Below, piece by piece: positions 1 through 5,958 of a stretch of 10,653 bases of DNA. The stretch covers positions 1 through 10,653 of the forward strand of contig JBBDIO010000294.1 of assembly GCA_040880365.1 (NCBI GenBank). The letters are read 5' to 3'. The position numbers were made by a program, and so were the translations under genes. Below the pieces are notes generated by a model. It ran no database searches and was not told the DNA's origin. It worked only from the letters and a program-made list of their open reading frames with translations. Every line of letters begins with the position of its first letter. The first letter of the stretch is position 1. This DNA comes from JBBDIO01 sp040880365 (GTDB taxonomy: Bacteria > Chloroflexota > Anaerolineae > Caldilineales > Caldilineaceae).

Positions 1-896
1 TCCACGCGCATTGGGCCTTGCCCAATGGGTTCATTGCCGCCGTCGTCGCGCGCCGGCTGGGGATTCCGCTGGTGGTCTCCATTCCCGGTTCCGATGCGCA
101 GGTCGCGGCGCAGAATCCGCTCTTCCGGGCAATGGCGCGCTTCACTTTTCGCCAGGCCAGTTTGCTGACCGCCAATAGCGAATCTTTGCGCGATGCGGTG
201 GTGGCTTTGGGCGCAGACCCGCGCAAGTTTGATATGATTATCTATGGCACAGACCCCAACGCGCTGACGCCCAGCCATCGAGGCACGGATGCTCTGCGTA
301 GCCAACTGGAGATTCCCGCGGCCACTCCCGTATTTTTGACGGTGGGGCGTATGGTCGCCAAGAAAGGTTTCGATGTGTTTTTGCGTGCGCTGGCGCATCC
401 TCGCCTGCGCGATTTGCCTCCGGCGCAACAGCCCATCGCGGTGATGGTGGGCACAGGCGATGAGCTGGCGAATTGGCAGCAGTTGAGCCGCGACCTCGGG
501 ATCGACGCGCGTGTGCGGTGGGTGGGTGTGGTGCCAAACAATGAAATCGGCGTCTATTACAATATGGCCGATGCGCTGGTTATGCCTTCGGTGAGCAAAC
601 CCGCCGATGGTCTGAATGTGTGTGTACTGGATGCCATGAGCTGTGCCCGGCCGGTCGTTGGCTCTACGGTGGCGGGCAATCAACTGGCGATTGCGCATGG
701 CGAAACCGGCCTGATTGTGCCCGAAGAGGATGTGGGCGCGCTGGCCGATGCGCTGGCACAACTGGCCACAAATGGGGATTTGCGGGCGCAGATGGGGGCT
801 GCGGGCCGCCGGCGCATTGAAACGGAATTGGGTTGGCCCCATCTGGCGCGGCGCTATGCAGCGCATTTCGCGCGCATAAGTGATGGGGCGTCATGA
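1..896 (+). CDS. GT4-family glycosyltransferase, 5'-truncated
   Basis: This is the C-terminal two thirds or more of a GT-B fold glycosyltransferase of family 4, which would transfer a sugar from a nucleotide-sugar donor during cell-surface polysaccharide or glycolipid synthesis. The frame is open to the window edge. Its first visible residues, HAHWALPNGF from base 3, match the conserved N-terminal-domain loop of GT4 enzymes, so the true start lies upstream and the internal TTG at base 18 is not a start. Visible landmarks are the GSD loop (bases 84-95), the inter-domain VGRMVAKKGF segment (about 342-371) that contacts the donor phosphates, and the donor-binding region around 585-662, ending DAMSCARPVV. 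The usual E-x7-E pair there reads D-x7-D (codons at 606 and 630). The stop TGA at 894-896 runs into a tandem repeat. The next gene is a sugar epimerase on the same strand, consistent with a glycan locus. Donor and acceptor cannot be told from sequence. Confidence 0.93.
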   Translation, partial: HAHWALPNGFIAAVVARRLGIPLVVSIPGSDAQVAAQNPLFRAMARFTFRQASLLTANSESLRDAVVALGADPRKFDMIIYGTDPNALTPSHRGTDALRSQLEIPAATPVFLTVGRMVAKKGFDVFLRALAHPRLRDLPPAQQPIAVMVGTGDELANWQQLSRDLGIDARVRWVGVVPNNEIGVYYNMADALVMPSVSKPADGLNVCVLDAMSCARPVVGSTVAGNQLAIAHGETGLIVPEEDVGALADALAQLATNGDLRAQMGAAGRRRIETELGWPHLARRYAAHFARISDGAS

Positions 897-965
897 TGCA
901 CAGAAATAATGCACAGAGATAATGCACAGAGATAATGCACAGAAACGATATACAAAGAAACGATA
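896..965 (+). repeat. Degenerate 13-16 bp tandem repeat between glycosyltransferase and epimerase
   Basis: Five head-to-tail units fill the whole gap between the two genes. Units 1-3 (896-908, 909-921, 922-934) are 13 bp of the form ATGCACAGARATA, unit 4 (935-950) is 16 bp, and unit 5 (951-965) is a diverged 15-bp copy. The array starts on the last base of the glycosyltransferase stop codon and ends one base before the epimerase ATG at 967. No Shine-Dalgarno motif is visible in it. There are no spacers, so it is not a CRISPR array. It looks like slippage expansion. Confidence 0.85.
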
Positions 966-966
966 G

Positions 967-1968
967 ATGAGCGAAATCGATCACCTGGCCTACTATGCCC
1001 GCAAACGTGTACTGATCACCGGCGGTTTGGGCTTTATCGGCTCCAATCTTGCGCGCCGCCTGATCGACCTCGACGCCCATGTGACGTTGGTCGATTCGAT
1101 GATCCCTGACTATGGCGGCAATCTCTTTAATATTGCGGGCTATGAAGACCGCGCACGGGTGAATATTGCCGACGTGCGCGACCCCTATTCCATGCGCGCG
1201 CTGGTGCGCGACCAGGATGTGCTCTTTAATCTGGCCGGGCAGGTCAGCCACCTGGATTCTATGGAAGACCCCTTCACGGATCTGGAGATCAACGCGCGCA
1301 GCCCGCTTTCGATTCTGGAGGCGTGTCGCTATGAAAATGAGCGGGTGAAGATTGTCTATGCCGGCACGCGCCAGCAATATGGCAAACCCCAATATCTGCC
1401 CCTCGACGAAAATCACGTTCAGCAGCCGACCGACGTGAACGGGGTGAACAAGGTGGCGGGTGAGTGGTATCACATGGTCTATTACAATGCCTATGGCCTG
1501 CGCACGGCTTCGCTGCGCCTGACCAATACCTATGGCCCGCGCCAACTGTTGCGCCACAACCGCCAGGGCTTCATCGGCTGGTTTGTGCGGCTGGCAGTAG
1601 AAGGCAAGACCATTCAACTCTATGGGGATGGCAGCCAGTTGCGCGATTTGAACTATGTGGATGACGTGGTGGATGCTTTTCTGCGCACGGGTGCATGTTC
1701 GGAATCTGACGGCCAGATCTACAACCTGGGCGGCGACGCGCCCATCAGCCTGCTCGTGTTGGCGCAGACCATCGTGGAGATTGCCGGGCAGGGGCGCATT
1801 GAGTGTATCCCCTGGCCCGAAGCGCGCAAACGGATCGACATTGGCGATGTCTATTCCAGCTATGGCCGCATTCAAAACGCGCTGGGCTGGCAACCAACTA
1901 CGCCCCTCACCGACGGGCTGGAACGAATGATCGCCTATTACCGTCGTCATCGGTATCACTATTGGTAA
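967..1968 (+). CDS. NAD-dependent sugar epimerase/dehydratase (extended SDR)
   Basis: A 333-aa extended short-chain dehydrogenase/reductase of the nucleotide-sugar epimerase/dehydratase class, likely cytosolic and acting on an NDP-sugar for surface-glycan synthesis. Residues 15-30 form the Rossmann NAD-binding loop with GGLGFIGSN. Asp42 or a nearby residue ends beta-2, where the cofactor ribose is held, and D69-R71 match the DVRD step. LTNTYGPR (185-192) and LRDLNYVDDVV (225-235) are characteristic of the family, and the length is typical. The usual catalytic Tyr-x3-Lys appears as Asn158-Gly-Val-Asn-Lys162, so the tyrosine is missing while lysine and the Ser/Thr position (Thr134) remain. I recall related proteins with the same NG(I/V)NK motif, so this is probably a subfamily trait and not a sequencing error. 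The exact substrate is unknown. No clear SD precedes the ATG. It probably shares a transcript with the glycosyltransferase. Confidence 0.9.
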   Translation: MSEIDHLAYYARKRVLITGGLGFIGSNLARRLIDLDAHVTLVDSMIPDYGGNLFNIAGYEDRARVNIADVRDPYSMRALVRDQDVLFNLAGQVSHLDSMEDPFTDLEINARSPLSILEACRYENERVKIVYAGTRQQYGKPQYLPLDENHVQQPTDVNGVNKVAGEWYHMVYYNAYGLRTASLRLTNTYGPRQLLRHNRQGFIGWFVRLAVEGKTIQLYGDGSQLRDLNYVDDVVDAFLRTGACSESDGQIYNLGGDAPISLLVLAQTIVEIAGQGRIECIPWPEARKRIDIGDVYSSYGRIQNALGWQPTTPLTDGLERMIAYYRRHRYHYW

Positions 1969-2008
1969 GGCAGGATGGGGTAAGGCGGTATGGGGCAGGC
2001 GGTAGGAC
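1964..2008 (+). repeat. Degenerate 15-bp tandem repeat across the epimerase stop codon
   Basis: Three adjacent 15-bp units (1964-1978, 1979-1993, 1994-2008) have the shape GGTAAGGCRGNATGG, with the third more diverged. The first unit includes the epimerase stop codon TAA (1966-1968). Loosely similar GGTAG words continue to about 2025. Its role is unknown; it resembles the other gene-end tandem repeats in this window. Confidence 0.55.
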
Positions 2009-2110
2009 AGAGTAGGACGCGGTAGAATACAGGGTCGCCCGTTACCAGTTGCGCCGGATTTCGTCTTTGTTTTATATTGCAGGATTTATGTTGCAGACTA
2101 CCAAAGGTAG
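2009..2110. other. Intergenic spacer with nothing recognised
   Basis: This is the left part of the gap between the convergent epimerase and RpiR-type regulator. I see no open reading frame with a start signal, no tRNA and no T-tract terminator. TTGCAG words recur near 2079, 2091 and 2175, but too loosely to call a repeat. Confidence 0.4.
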
Positions 2111-2171
2111 GTCACCGCTCCTGCGGTGACACGGGCAGCAGAGAATGTCACCGCAGGAGCGGTGACATTCT
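2111..2171. repeat. Nested palindromes: two hairpins that are inverted copies of each other
   Basis: Arm 1 (2111-2130) is a perfect 8-bp hairpin, GTCACCGC-TCCT-GCGGTGAC. Arm 2 (2147-2166) is its exact reverse complement, GTCACCGC-AGGA-GCGGTGAC. Arm 2's own stem extends to 13 bp (2142-2154 with 2159-2171). The two arms can also pair with each other over 21 bp (2111-2131 with 2146-2166). The element lies between two convergent genes, where it could act as a two-way transcription barrier, but neither side has a T-tract. It could also be a dispersed REP/MITE-like palindromic repeat. Confidence 0.85.
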
Positions 2172-2194
2172 ATTATTGCAGAAGGCGGGACGTG

Positions 2195-3061
2195 CTAGCT
2201 TTCGTCTTCGGGGACTTCGGCGCCGTTTTCCGACTGGGTGAGGAATTCGTAGGTGCGGTGGAATTCTTCCAGCCGGCGTTCGACGGCTTCGTCGCTGTCG
2301 CGGCTGGCAACCTGGACCAGACCAGCCAGCGCCGCGCTCAGCGCGACGATGCTGGGCAGCGGGCCGGGCGCATCGGTCGGCGCATACATAACCTGGTCGG
2401 ACATGCGGTTGACAGGGCTGGCGAGCGAACCGACCACGCCCAGGGTGGCGCAACCACGACTGCGCGCATAGGCCAGGGCCTTGGCAACATTTTCGCCATA
2501 TTCAGTCGCACTGATGCCGATGACCAGCGTGCCGGGTACAAGGCTCATCAGCGTGCCGGCCATGCGCACCGGATCAAAGGCAATGGCCTCGGCCGAGATG
2601 CCTCGATGGCGCAGTTGCTGGGCGGTCATTTCGGCCACAGCATCGGCGTAGCCTTCGCCGACCAGCACAATATGGGTCGCCGCGGTAAACAAATCGGCCA
2701 CGCGGCGCACATGGTCGGGCGGGTTGTGGGTCAACATCTGGCGCAGATTATGCTGCTCTTGTTCGGCGCGATCCTTGAAGACGCCCGCAGGATCGGTGGG
2801 CACCAACTCTTTGGGTTCATAGGCCGCATAAATTTCAGATTTGACCTGTTCGCGGATATCGTTGAGCAGTTCGGGATAGCCGTTGTAGCCCAGACGCTGG
2901 GAGAACCGGACTACGGTCGTGGTATCCACGCCCACGGAATATGCCAGCTGGGCCGCGGTCATAAACGAAACTTCATAGTAGTTGCTCATGATATACTCGG
3001 CGACTTTCCGGTAGCTCCGGCTCAAGTGGTCGTAGTATTCACGAATTTTTTCTCTGTACAT
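2195..3061 (-). CDS. RpiR/MurR-family transcriptional regulator (HTH + SIS domain)
   Basis: A 288-aa DNA-binding regulator of the RpiR family, which typically senses phosphosugars through a C-terminal SIS domain and controls sugar or amino-sugar catabolism. Residues 1-75 form the HTH_6 domain: YRKVAEYIMSNYYEVSFMT leads into the helix-turn-helix AAQLAYSVGVDTTTVVRFSQRLG (about 36-58). Residues 125-255 form the SIS domain, with the first strand HIVLVGEGYAD (130-140), a sugar-phosphate loop region around IGISATEYGEN (181-191) and a GCATLGVVGS strand. The loop lacks the common SxSGxT pattern, so ligand binding may differ. The frame is open up to 3202, but the ATG at 3061 gives the usual family length and start (MYREKI...). 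The upstream ATG at 3202 has no SD and would code through a 14-bp-period repeat. The last residues are acidic (EVPEDES). It is transcribed alone and convergent with the epimerase. Its target is unknown. Confidence 0.92.
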   Translation of the reverse strand: MYREKIREYYDHLSRSYRKVAEYIMSNYYEVSFMTAAQLAYSVGVDTTTVVRFSQRLGYNGYPELLNDIREQVKSEIYAAYEPKELVPTDPAGVFKDRAEQEQHNLRQMLTHNPPDHVRRVADLFTAATHIVLVGEGYADAVAEMTAQQLRHRGISAEAIAFDPVRMAGTLMSLVPGTLVIGISATEYGENVAKALAYARSRGCATLGVVGSLASPVNRMSDQVMYAPTDAPGPLPSIVALSAALAGLVQVASRDSDEAVERRLEEFHRTYEFLTQSENGAEVPEDES

Positions 3062-3160
3062 GGTGCGCCAGGTCCCATTCGGTTGCCGGATGATAAAGCC
3101 GGAAGGTTTGCAACAGAGTTTTGCAGAATGTAGCCGGGGGCCAATTCGGTTTGTCGCAGC

Positions 3161-3186
3161 CGCTAGTAGTATTTCGCTAGTAGTAT
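3161..3186 (-). promoter_or_regulatory. 12-bp direct repeat in the regulator leader, possible operator
   Basis: Two perfect copies of CGCTAGTAGTAT (3161-3172 and 3175-3186) are separated by TT, a 14-bp period. They lie roughly 30-56 nt downstream of the predicted start of transcription of the RpiR-type gene and upstream of its chosen ATG. This is a fair position for an autoregulatory operator, but it may be a slippage duplication like others in the window. Confidence 0.45.
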
Positions 3187-3223
3187 AGAGTCGCAACAGC
3201 ATGAAGGAATCAATTATTCAGAA

Positions 3224-3252
3224 AGTATAATTTGTTCAAACTCATTTGTCAA
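3224..3252 (-). promoter_or_regulatory. Sigma-70-type promoter for the RpiR-family gene
   Basis: Read on the minus strand, a perfect -35 TTGACA (3252-3247) is followed after exactly 17 nt by TATACT (3229-3224), one base from the -10 consensus. Transcription would start near 3217 and run into the regulator, leaving a leader of about 155 nt before the ATG at 3061. It is the best promoter match I found in the window. Confidence 0.75.
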
Positions 3253-3458
3253 CCGGTTAAGATATTCGAGCGTCTGAATGTACAATTTACTGCCATGCAG
3301 ACTTTCTGAATGGCTCTGCAAAAAGTTGTTACTTTGCAACTTGTCTTTTCCACCCATGCGATGCACAGGATTGTTGCCTGTTTTCTTGGCATGGCGGGTT
3401 TTGGCATAACCGCGCATCGAATAGGAAAGGGTGGTTGTGATTTTTTGGATGGGCAGGT

Positions 3459-5108
3459 ATGGATTACGCGGATGTTCAGTTGAATCAACATAAATTGCAG
3501 AATGTGGGTGATGCACGGGTGGGTGGGTCGTCTATTTCTGTATCACCCGGCGCGTGTTCTGTGTCAAGCCGCGTGTGGCGGCATAGGCTGGTTGTTATCG
3601 GCCTGGGGCTGGTACTGCTGCTGCTGACTGCGTGTGGCAATCGTGTGGCGGCTTCGGCAGATGACGAACCGACCCCCGCGCCGACCCCCGCATCGGCCTC
3701 GGTCATTGCCCAGGTGAATGGCACGCTCACGCCTGTGGTGACATCTACCGTCACGTCTATCGCTACTGTGCTAACACCAGAGCCAGCGACACCAACCGTG
3801 ACACCAGAGCCAGCGACACCAACCGTGACGGCGACCCCCCATGCCGGGCAGGAGTCGCCGCTGGCCGGCGTGTCGGAGCAGGTAGGCGCGACATTTCCGG
3901 GCCTTGCGTCTGCCCTGGCGCGCACGACATTGCGCACGCAGATGGGCTTTTTGCCGCCGGTGCCGGTGCTGCCGCGCCTGCGTGTACCCGAATCACCGCT
4001 TGCGCCGCCACACCCAAGAACCCCAGTGGGCATAACCGATGGCGACACGGGCAGATACACGGTACCCGCCCCAGGGACGGCTACCGTGTATCTGCCCGCT
4101 TTGCCGCACGCTTCCGACACACCGGGTGATACACTGGGCGACACCATTACGACTTCACCGGCCACGCGGGATCGGCTGGCGACAACGCTGGCGGGCGGCG
4201 TGATGGGCGCGCTGCCCACGCCTACCCCAACACCGAATCCGCTGGCGCTGACCGAGTGGCTAGCGCAGCCGGTGCCCGAAGACCCCGACGTAGCGGTAGA
4301 TGCGCTATCGGTGCTCGTCGCGACGCCCACACCCGCGCCTGCGGCAGCGGCTCCTCTGCCACCTCTGGAGCCGACGCCGGTCTGGGCCGCGCACGCCAAT
4401 GCTACTACGGGCGAAACGCGCAGCGTGCGTGTGCCCATTTTCATGTATCATTATCTGAGCGAGCCGCCACCGGGCGCGGATATTTATCGTGTCGATCTTT
4501 CGGTCACGCCGGGGCGCTTTGCTGCACACCTGGATGCCCTGCAAGCCAATGGCTATACCACCATCAGCTTTTACCAGTTGCATGCCCACCTGACCCAGGG
4601 CGCGGCCTTGCCCGAAAAGCCGGTCATTCTCAGCTTCGATGACGGCTATCGGGATAATTATGTGCACGCCTTTCCCTTGTTACGCGCGCGGGGCATGGTT
4701 GCCACCTTTTTTGTCAATACCGACTTCATCAATGAGAATATGCTCGCCTATCTGACCTGGGATATGGTGCGCGAGATGTATGCAGGCGGCATGTCCATCG
4801 AAGCTCATGGCCGCAATCACACCTCGCTCAAAGATCGGGATACGGACTATCTGGTCTGGCAGGCGTTGGGTAATCTGGAAGCCATTGAGCAGGAAGTGGG
4901 GGTACGGCCCCGGTTTATCTCCTATCCCGCGGGGCAATATGATCAGTTGACGATTGATATTTTCGCCAGCGCCAATTATTGGGCGGGCGTGACTACGGTG
5001 CAGGGCGCGACCCACAGCAGCGACCGCCTCTTCGAGATGCGCCGGGTGCGAGTGCGCAATACGACCACCGTCGACGAATTGCTGCGCCTGGCAGCCCTCG
5101 ATTGGTAA
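3459..5108 (+). CDS. Lipoprotein polysaccharide deacetylase (CE4/NodB domain) with long Pro/Thr-rich linker
   Basis: A 549-aa predicted lipid-anchored extracytoplasmic enzyme that would remove N- or O-acetyl groups from a polysaccharide (PgaB/IcaB-like or peptidoglycan deacetylase type). A hydrophobic stretch at residues 44-57 ends in the lipobox LTAC with Cys59. Residues 65-325 are a low-complexity linker rich in Pro, Thr and Ala (TPTPTPTP, and TPEPATPTV repeated twice). The catalytic domain covers about 325-549. It contains MYHYL (329-333), motif 1 SFDDGY with Asp394 as likely base and Asp395 as metal ligand, motif 2 His450-x3-His454, and motif 3 YPAG (489-492). All metal ligands are present, so it should be active. 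The ATG at 3459 is preceded by a weak GGGCAGG. GTG codons at 3561 or 3573 would give a more normal 21-25 residue signal peptide, so the start is uncertain. The FabL-like gene follows after 15 nt. Confidence 0.93.
   Translation: MDYADVQLNQHKLQNVGDARVGGSSISVSPGACSVSSRVWRHRLVVIGLGLVLLLLTACGNRVAASADDEPTPAPTPASASVIAQVNGTLTPVVTSTVTSIATVLTPEPATPTVTPEPATPTVTATPHAGQESPLAGVSEQVGATFPGLASALARTTLRTQMGFLPPVPVLPRLRVPESPLAPPHPRTPVGITDGDTGRYTVPAPGTATVYLPALPHASDTPGDTLGDTITTSPATRDRLATTLAGGVMGALPTPTPTPNPLALTEWLAQPVPEDPDVAVDALSVLVATPTPAPAAAAPLPPLEPTPVWAAHANATTGETRSVRVPIFMYHYLSEPPPGADIYRVDLSVTPGRFAAHLDALQANGYTTISFYQLHAHLTQGAALPEKPVILSFDDGYRDNYVHAFPLLRARGMVATFFVNTDFINENMLAYLTWDMVREMYAGGMSIEAHGRNHTSLKDRDTDYLVWQALGNLEAIEQEVGVRPRFISYPAGQYDQLTIDIFASANYWAGVTTVQGATHSSDRLFEMRRVRVRNTTTVDELLRLAALDW
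3774..3827 (+). repeat. 27-bp tandem duplication in the deacetylase linker
   Basis: Two exact 27-bp copies (3774-3800 and 3801-3827) encode the nonapeptide TPEPATPTV twice. The unit is a multiple of three, so copy-number change would lengthen or shorten the extracellular linker without a frameshift. Confidence 0.9.
4048..4098 (+). repeat. 17-bp perfect inverted repeat inside the deacetylase coding sequence
   Basis: Positions 4048-4064 (CGGGCAGATACACGGTA) are the exact reverse complement of 4082-4098, with a 17-nt loop. The element lies in frame in the linker and encodes roughly GRYTVPAPGTATVYLPA. No T-tract follows, so it is not an ordinary terminator. It may be a palindromic insertion tolerated in a disordered linker. 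Confidence 0.85.
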
Positions 5109-5123
5109 GAAAGCAGACAGTAG

Positions 5124-5927
5124 ATGAACACTGGGCAGATAAGTAGTGGGGAGCCTGTTTCCCGTGCGTTGGCCGGCAAGGTTGCGGTGATTACGGGCAG
5201 CGGACGCGGCATTGGGCGGGGCATTGCCCTGGCATTGGCGGCGCAGGGCTGTCATGTGGTCGTCAACTATATGCGGCGGCGGCGCGAAGCCGAGGCCACG
5301 GCCGCTGCGGTGGCCGCGCTGGGGGTGAAATCGCTGGTCGTGCAGGCGCATCTGGGGCGCAGCGACGATGCGCAACGGCTGGTCGATGAAGCCGTGGCCC
5401 AGCTGGGCAGCGTGGACATTTTTGTGGGTAATGCGGCCAGCGGTGTGCTGCGCCCCATGACCGAACTGACCGCACGCGAGTGGGACTGGACGATGGGTAT
5501 CAATGTGCAGGGGTTATTGACCGCGGTGCAGCGTGCCGTGCCCCACATGCGCGCCGCCGGCTGGGGGCGGATAATCACCCTCACCAGCATTGGCAGCCGG
5601 CGCGTTTTTCCCGATTATGGCATGGTGGGCACCAGCAAGGCTGCCCTGGAAGCCATGACCCGCTATCTGGCAATCGAACTGGCGCCCGCGGGCATCGGCG
5701 TGAATTGCGTCAGCCCCGGGCTGGTGGATACGGGCGCGCTGGAATCGTTTCCGCGCCGCGCCGAGATGATTGAACATGCCCAGCGCAATACGCCGGCGGG
5801 GCGGCTGGTGACGCCCGAAGATGTGGGGCGGGTGGTGGCGTGGCTCTGTGGACCCGGCGCGGCTATGATTGTGGGACAGACCATTGAGGTGGATGGCGGC
5901 TATAGTCTGGGCATGTTGCAGCGCTAG
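5124..5927 (+). CDS. fabL: FabL-type enoyl-[acyl-carrier-protein] reductase (SDR)
   Basis: A 267-aa SDR most like Bacillus FabL (enoyl-ACP reductase III), which would carry out the last, NAD(P)H-dependent reduction in each round of fatty-acid elongation in the cytosol. The cofactor loop is TGSGRGIG (24-31). NAASGVLRP (103-111), WDWTMGIN (120-127), SKAALEAMTRYLAIEL (171-186), RNTPAGR (221-227) and MIVGQTIEVDGG (248-259) all match what I recall of FabL. The active site has Tyr165-x6-Lys172, the spacing of enoyl reductases, in place of the Y-x3-K of ordinary SDRs. The first 15-18 residues precede the conserved core. The ATG at 5124 has no clear SD and lies 15 nt after the deacetylase stop, so it is probably co-transcribed. 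A generic SDR oxidoreductase is the alternative, but the YX6K spacing argues against it. Confidence 0.85.
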   Translation: MNTGQISSGEPVSRALAGKVAVITGSGRGIGRGIALALAAQGCHVVVNYMRRRREAEATAAAVAALGVKSLVVQAHLGRSDDAQRLVDEAVAQLGSVDIFVGNAASGVLRPMTELTAREWDWTMGINVQGLLTAVQRAVPHMRAAGWGRIITLTSIGSRRVFPDYGMVGTSKAALEAMTRYLAIELAPAGIGVNCVSPGLVDTGALESFPRRAEMIEHAQRNTPAGRLVTPEDVGRVVAWLCGPGAAMIVGQTIEVDGGYSLGMLQR

Positions 5928-5936
5928 ACCCACCGC

Positions 5937-5958
5937 GATCTAGCGCGCGACTAGCGCG
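5937..5958. repeat. Short direct repeat at the convergent gene ends
   Basis: CTAGCGCG occurs at 5940-5947 and again at 5951-5958 (11-bp period), and a related GCGCTAG overlaps the FabL stop codon just upstream. The second copy contains the stop codon of the minus-strand DUF309 gene. The gap between the two converging genes is only 23 bp and has no terminator hairpin with a T-tract. Confidence 0.5.

Larger units (their letters stand above)
3062..3458. other. Gene-free divergent intergenic region, AT-rich
   Basis: About 400 bp separates the divergent RpiR-type and deacetylase genes and is clearly poorer in GC than its surroundings. It contains the regulator's promoter and the leader direct repeat. 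It also contains an 11-bp inverted repeat (3216-3226 ATTCAGAAAGT with 3301-3311 ACTTTCTGAAT) whose left arm overlaps the -10 box, and a weak hairpin AAGTTG/CAACTT near 3325-3342. A minus-strand open frame of up to 100 codons crosses it, but I do not accept it as a gene. No convincing promoter was found for the deacetylase gene. Confidence 0.55.

Noticed and set aside
896..965. Iteron-type origin or operator array
   Set aside because: The units are short, uneven and degenerate, and no replication gene or partner regulator lies nearby; simple tandem expansion is the plainer reading.
664..1959. Long minus-strand open frame of 431 codons
   Set aside because: Antisense to the epimerase and the end of the glycosyltransferase, both well-supported families. 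GC-rich codon use keeps the complementary frame open, and its product has no recognisable domain and a repeat-derived low-complexity stretch.
2126..3133. Long plus-strand open frame of 335 codons
   Set aside because: Antisense to the RpiR-family gene. It starts inside the palindrome, and the translation has no recognisable domain.
3214..3516. Minus-strand frame of 100 codons in the AT-rich intergenic region
   Set aside because: It overlaps the strong minus-strand promoter at 3224-3252 and the start of the deacetylase gene, has no SD, and the product resembles nothing I know. It could be a gene remnant but this is not supported.
3461..3658. Rejecting the upstream ATG of the deacetylase in favour of GTG at 3573
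   Set aside because: GTG would give a neater 21-residue signal peptide, but no SD precedes it. The ATG at 3459 was kept, with the doubt recorded.
3485..4444. Minus-strand open frame rich in Gly, Val and Ser
   Set aside because: Shadow of the Pro/Thr-rich linker of the deacetylase; low-complexity complement with no domain.
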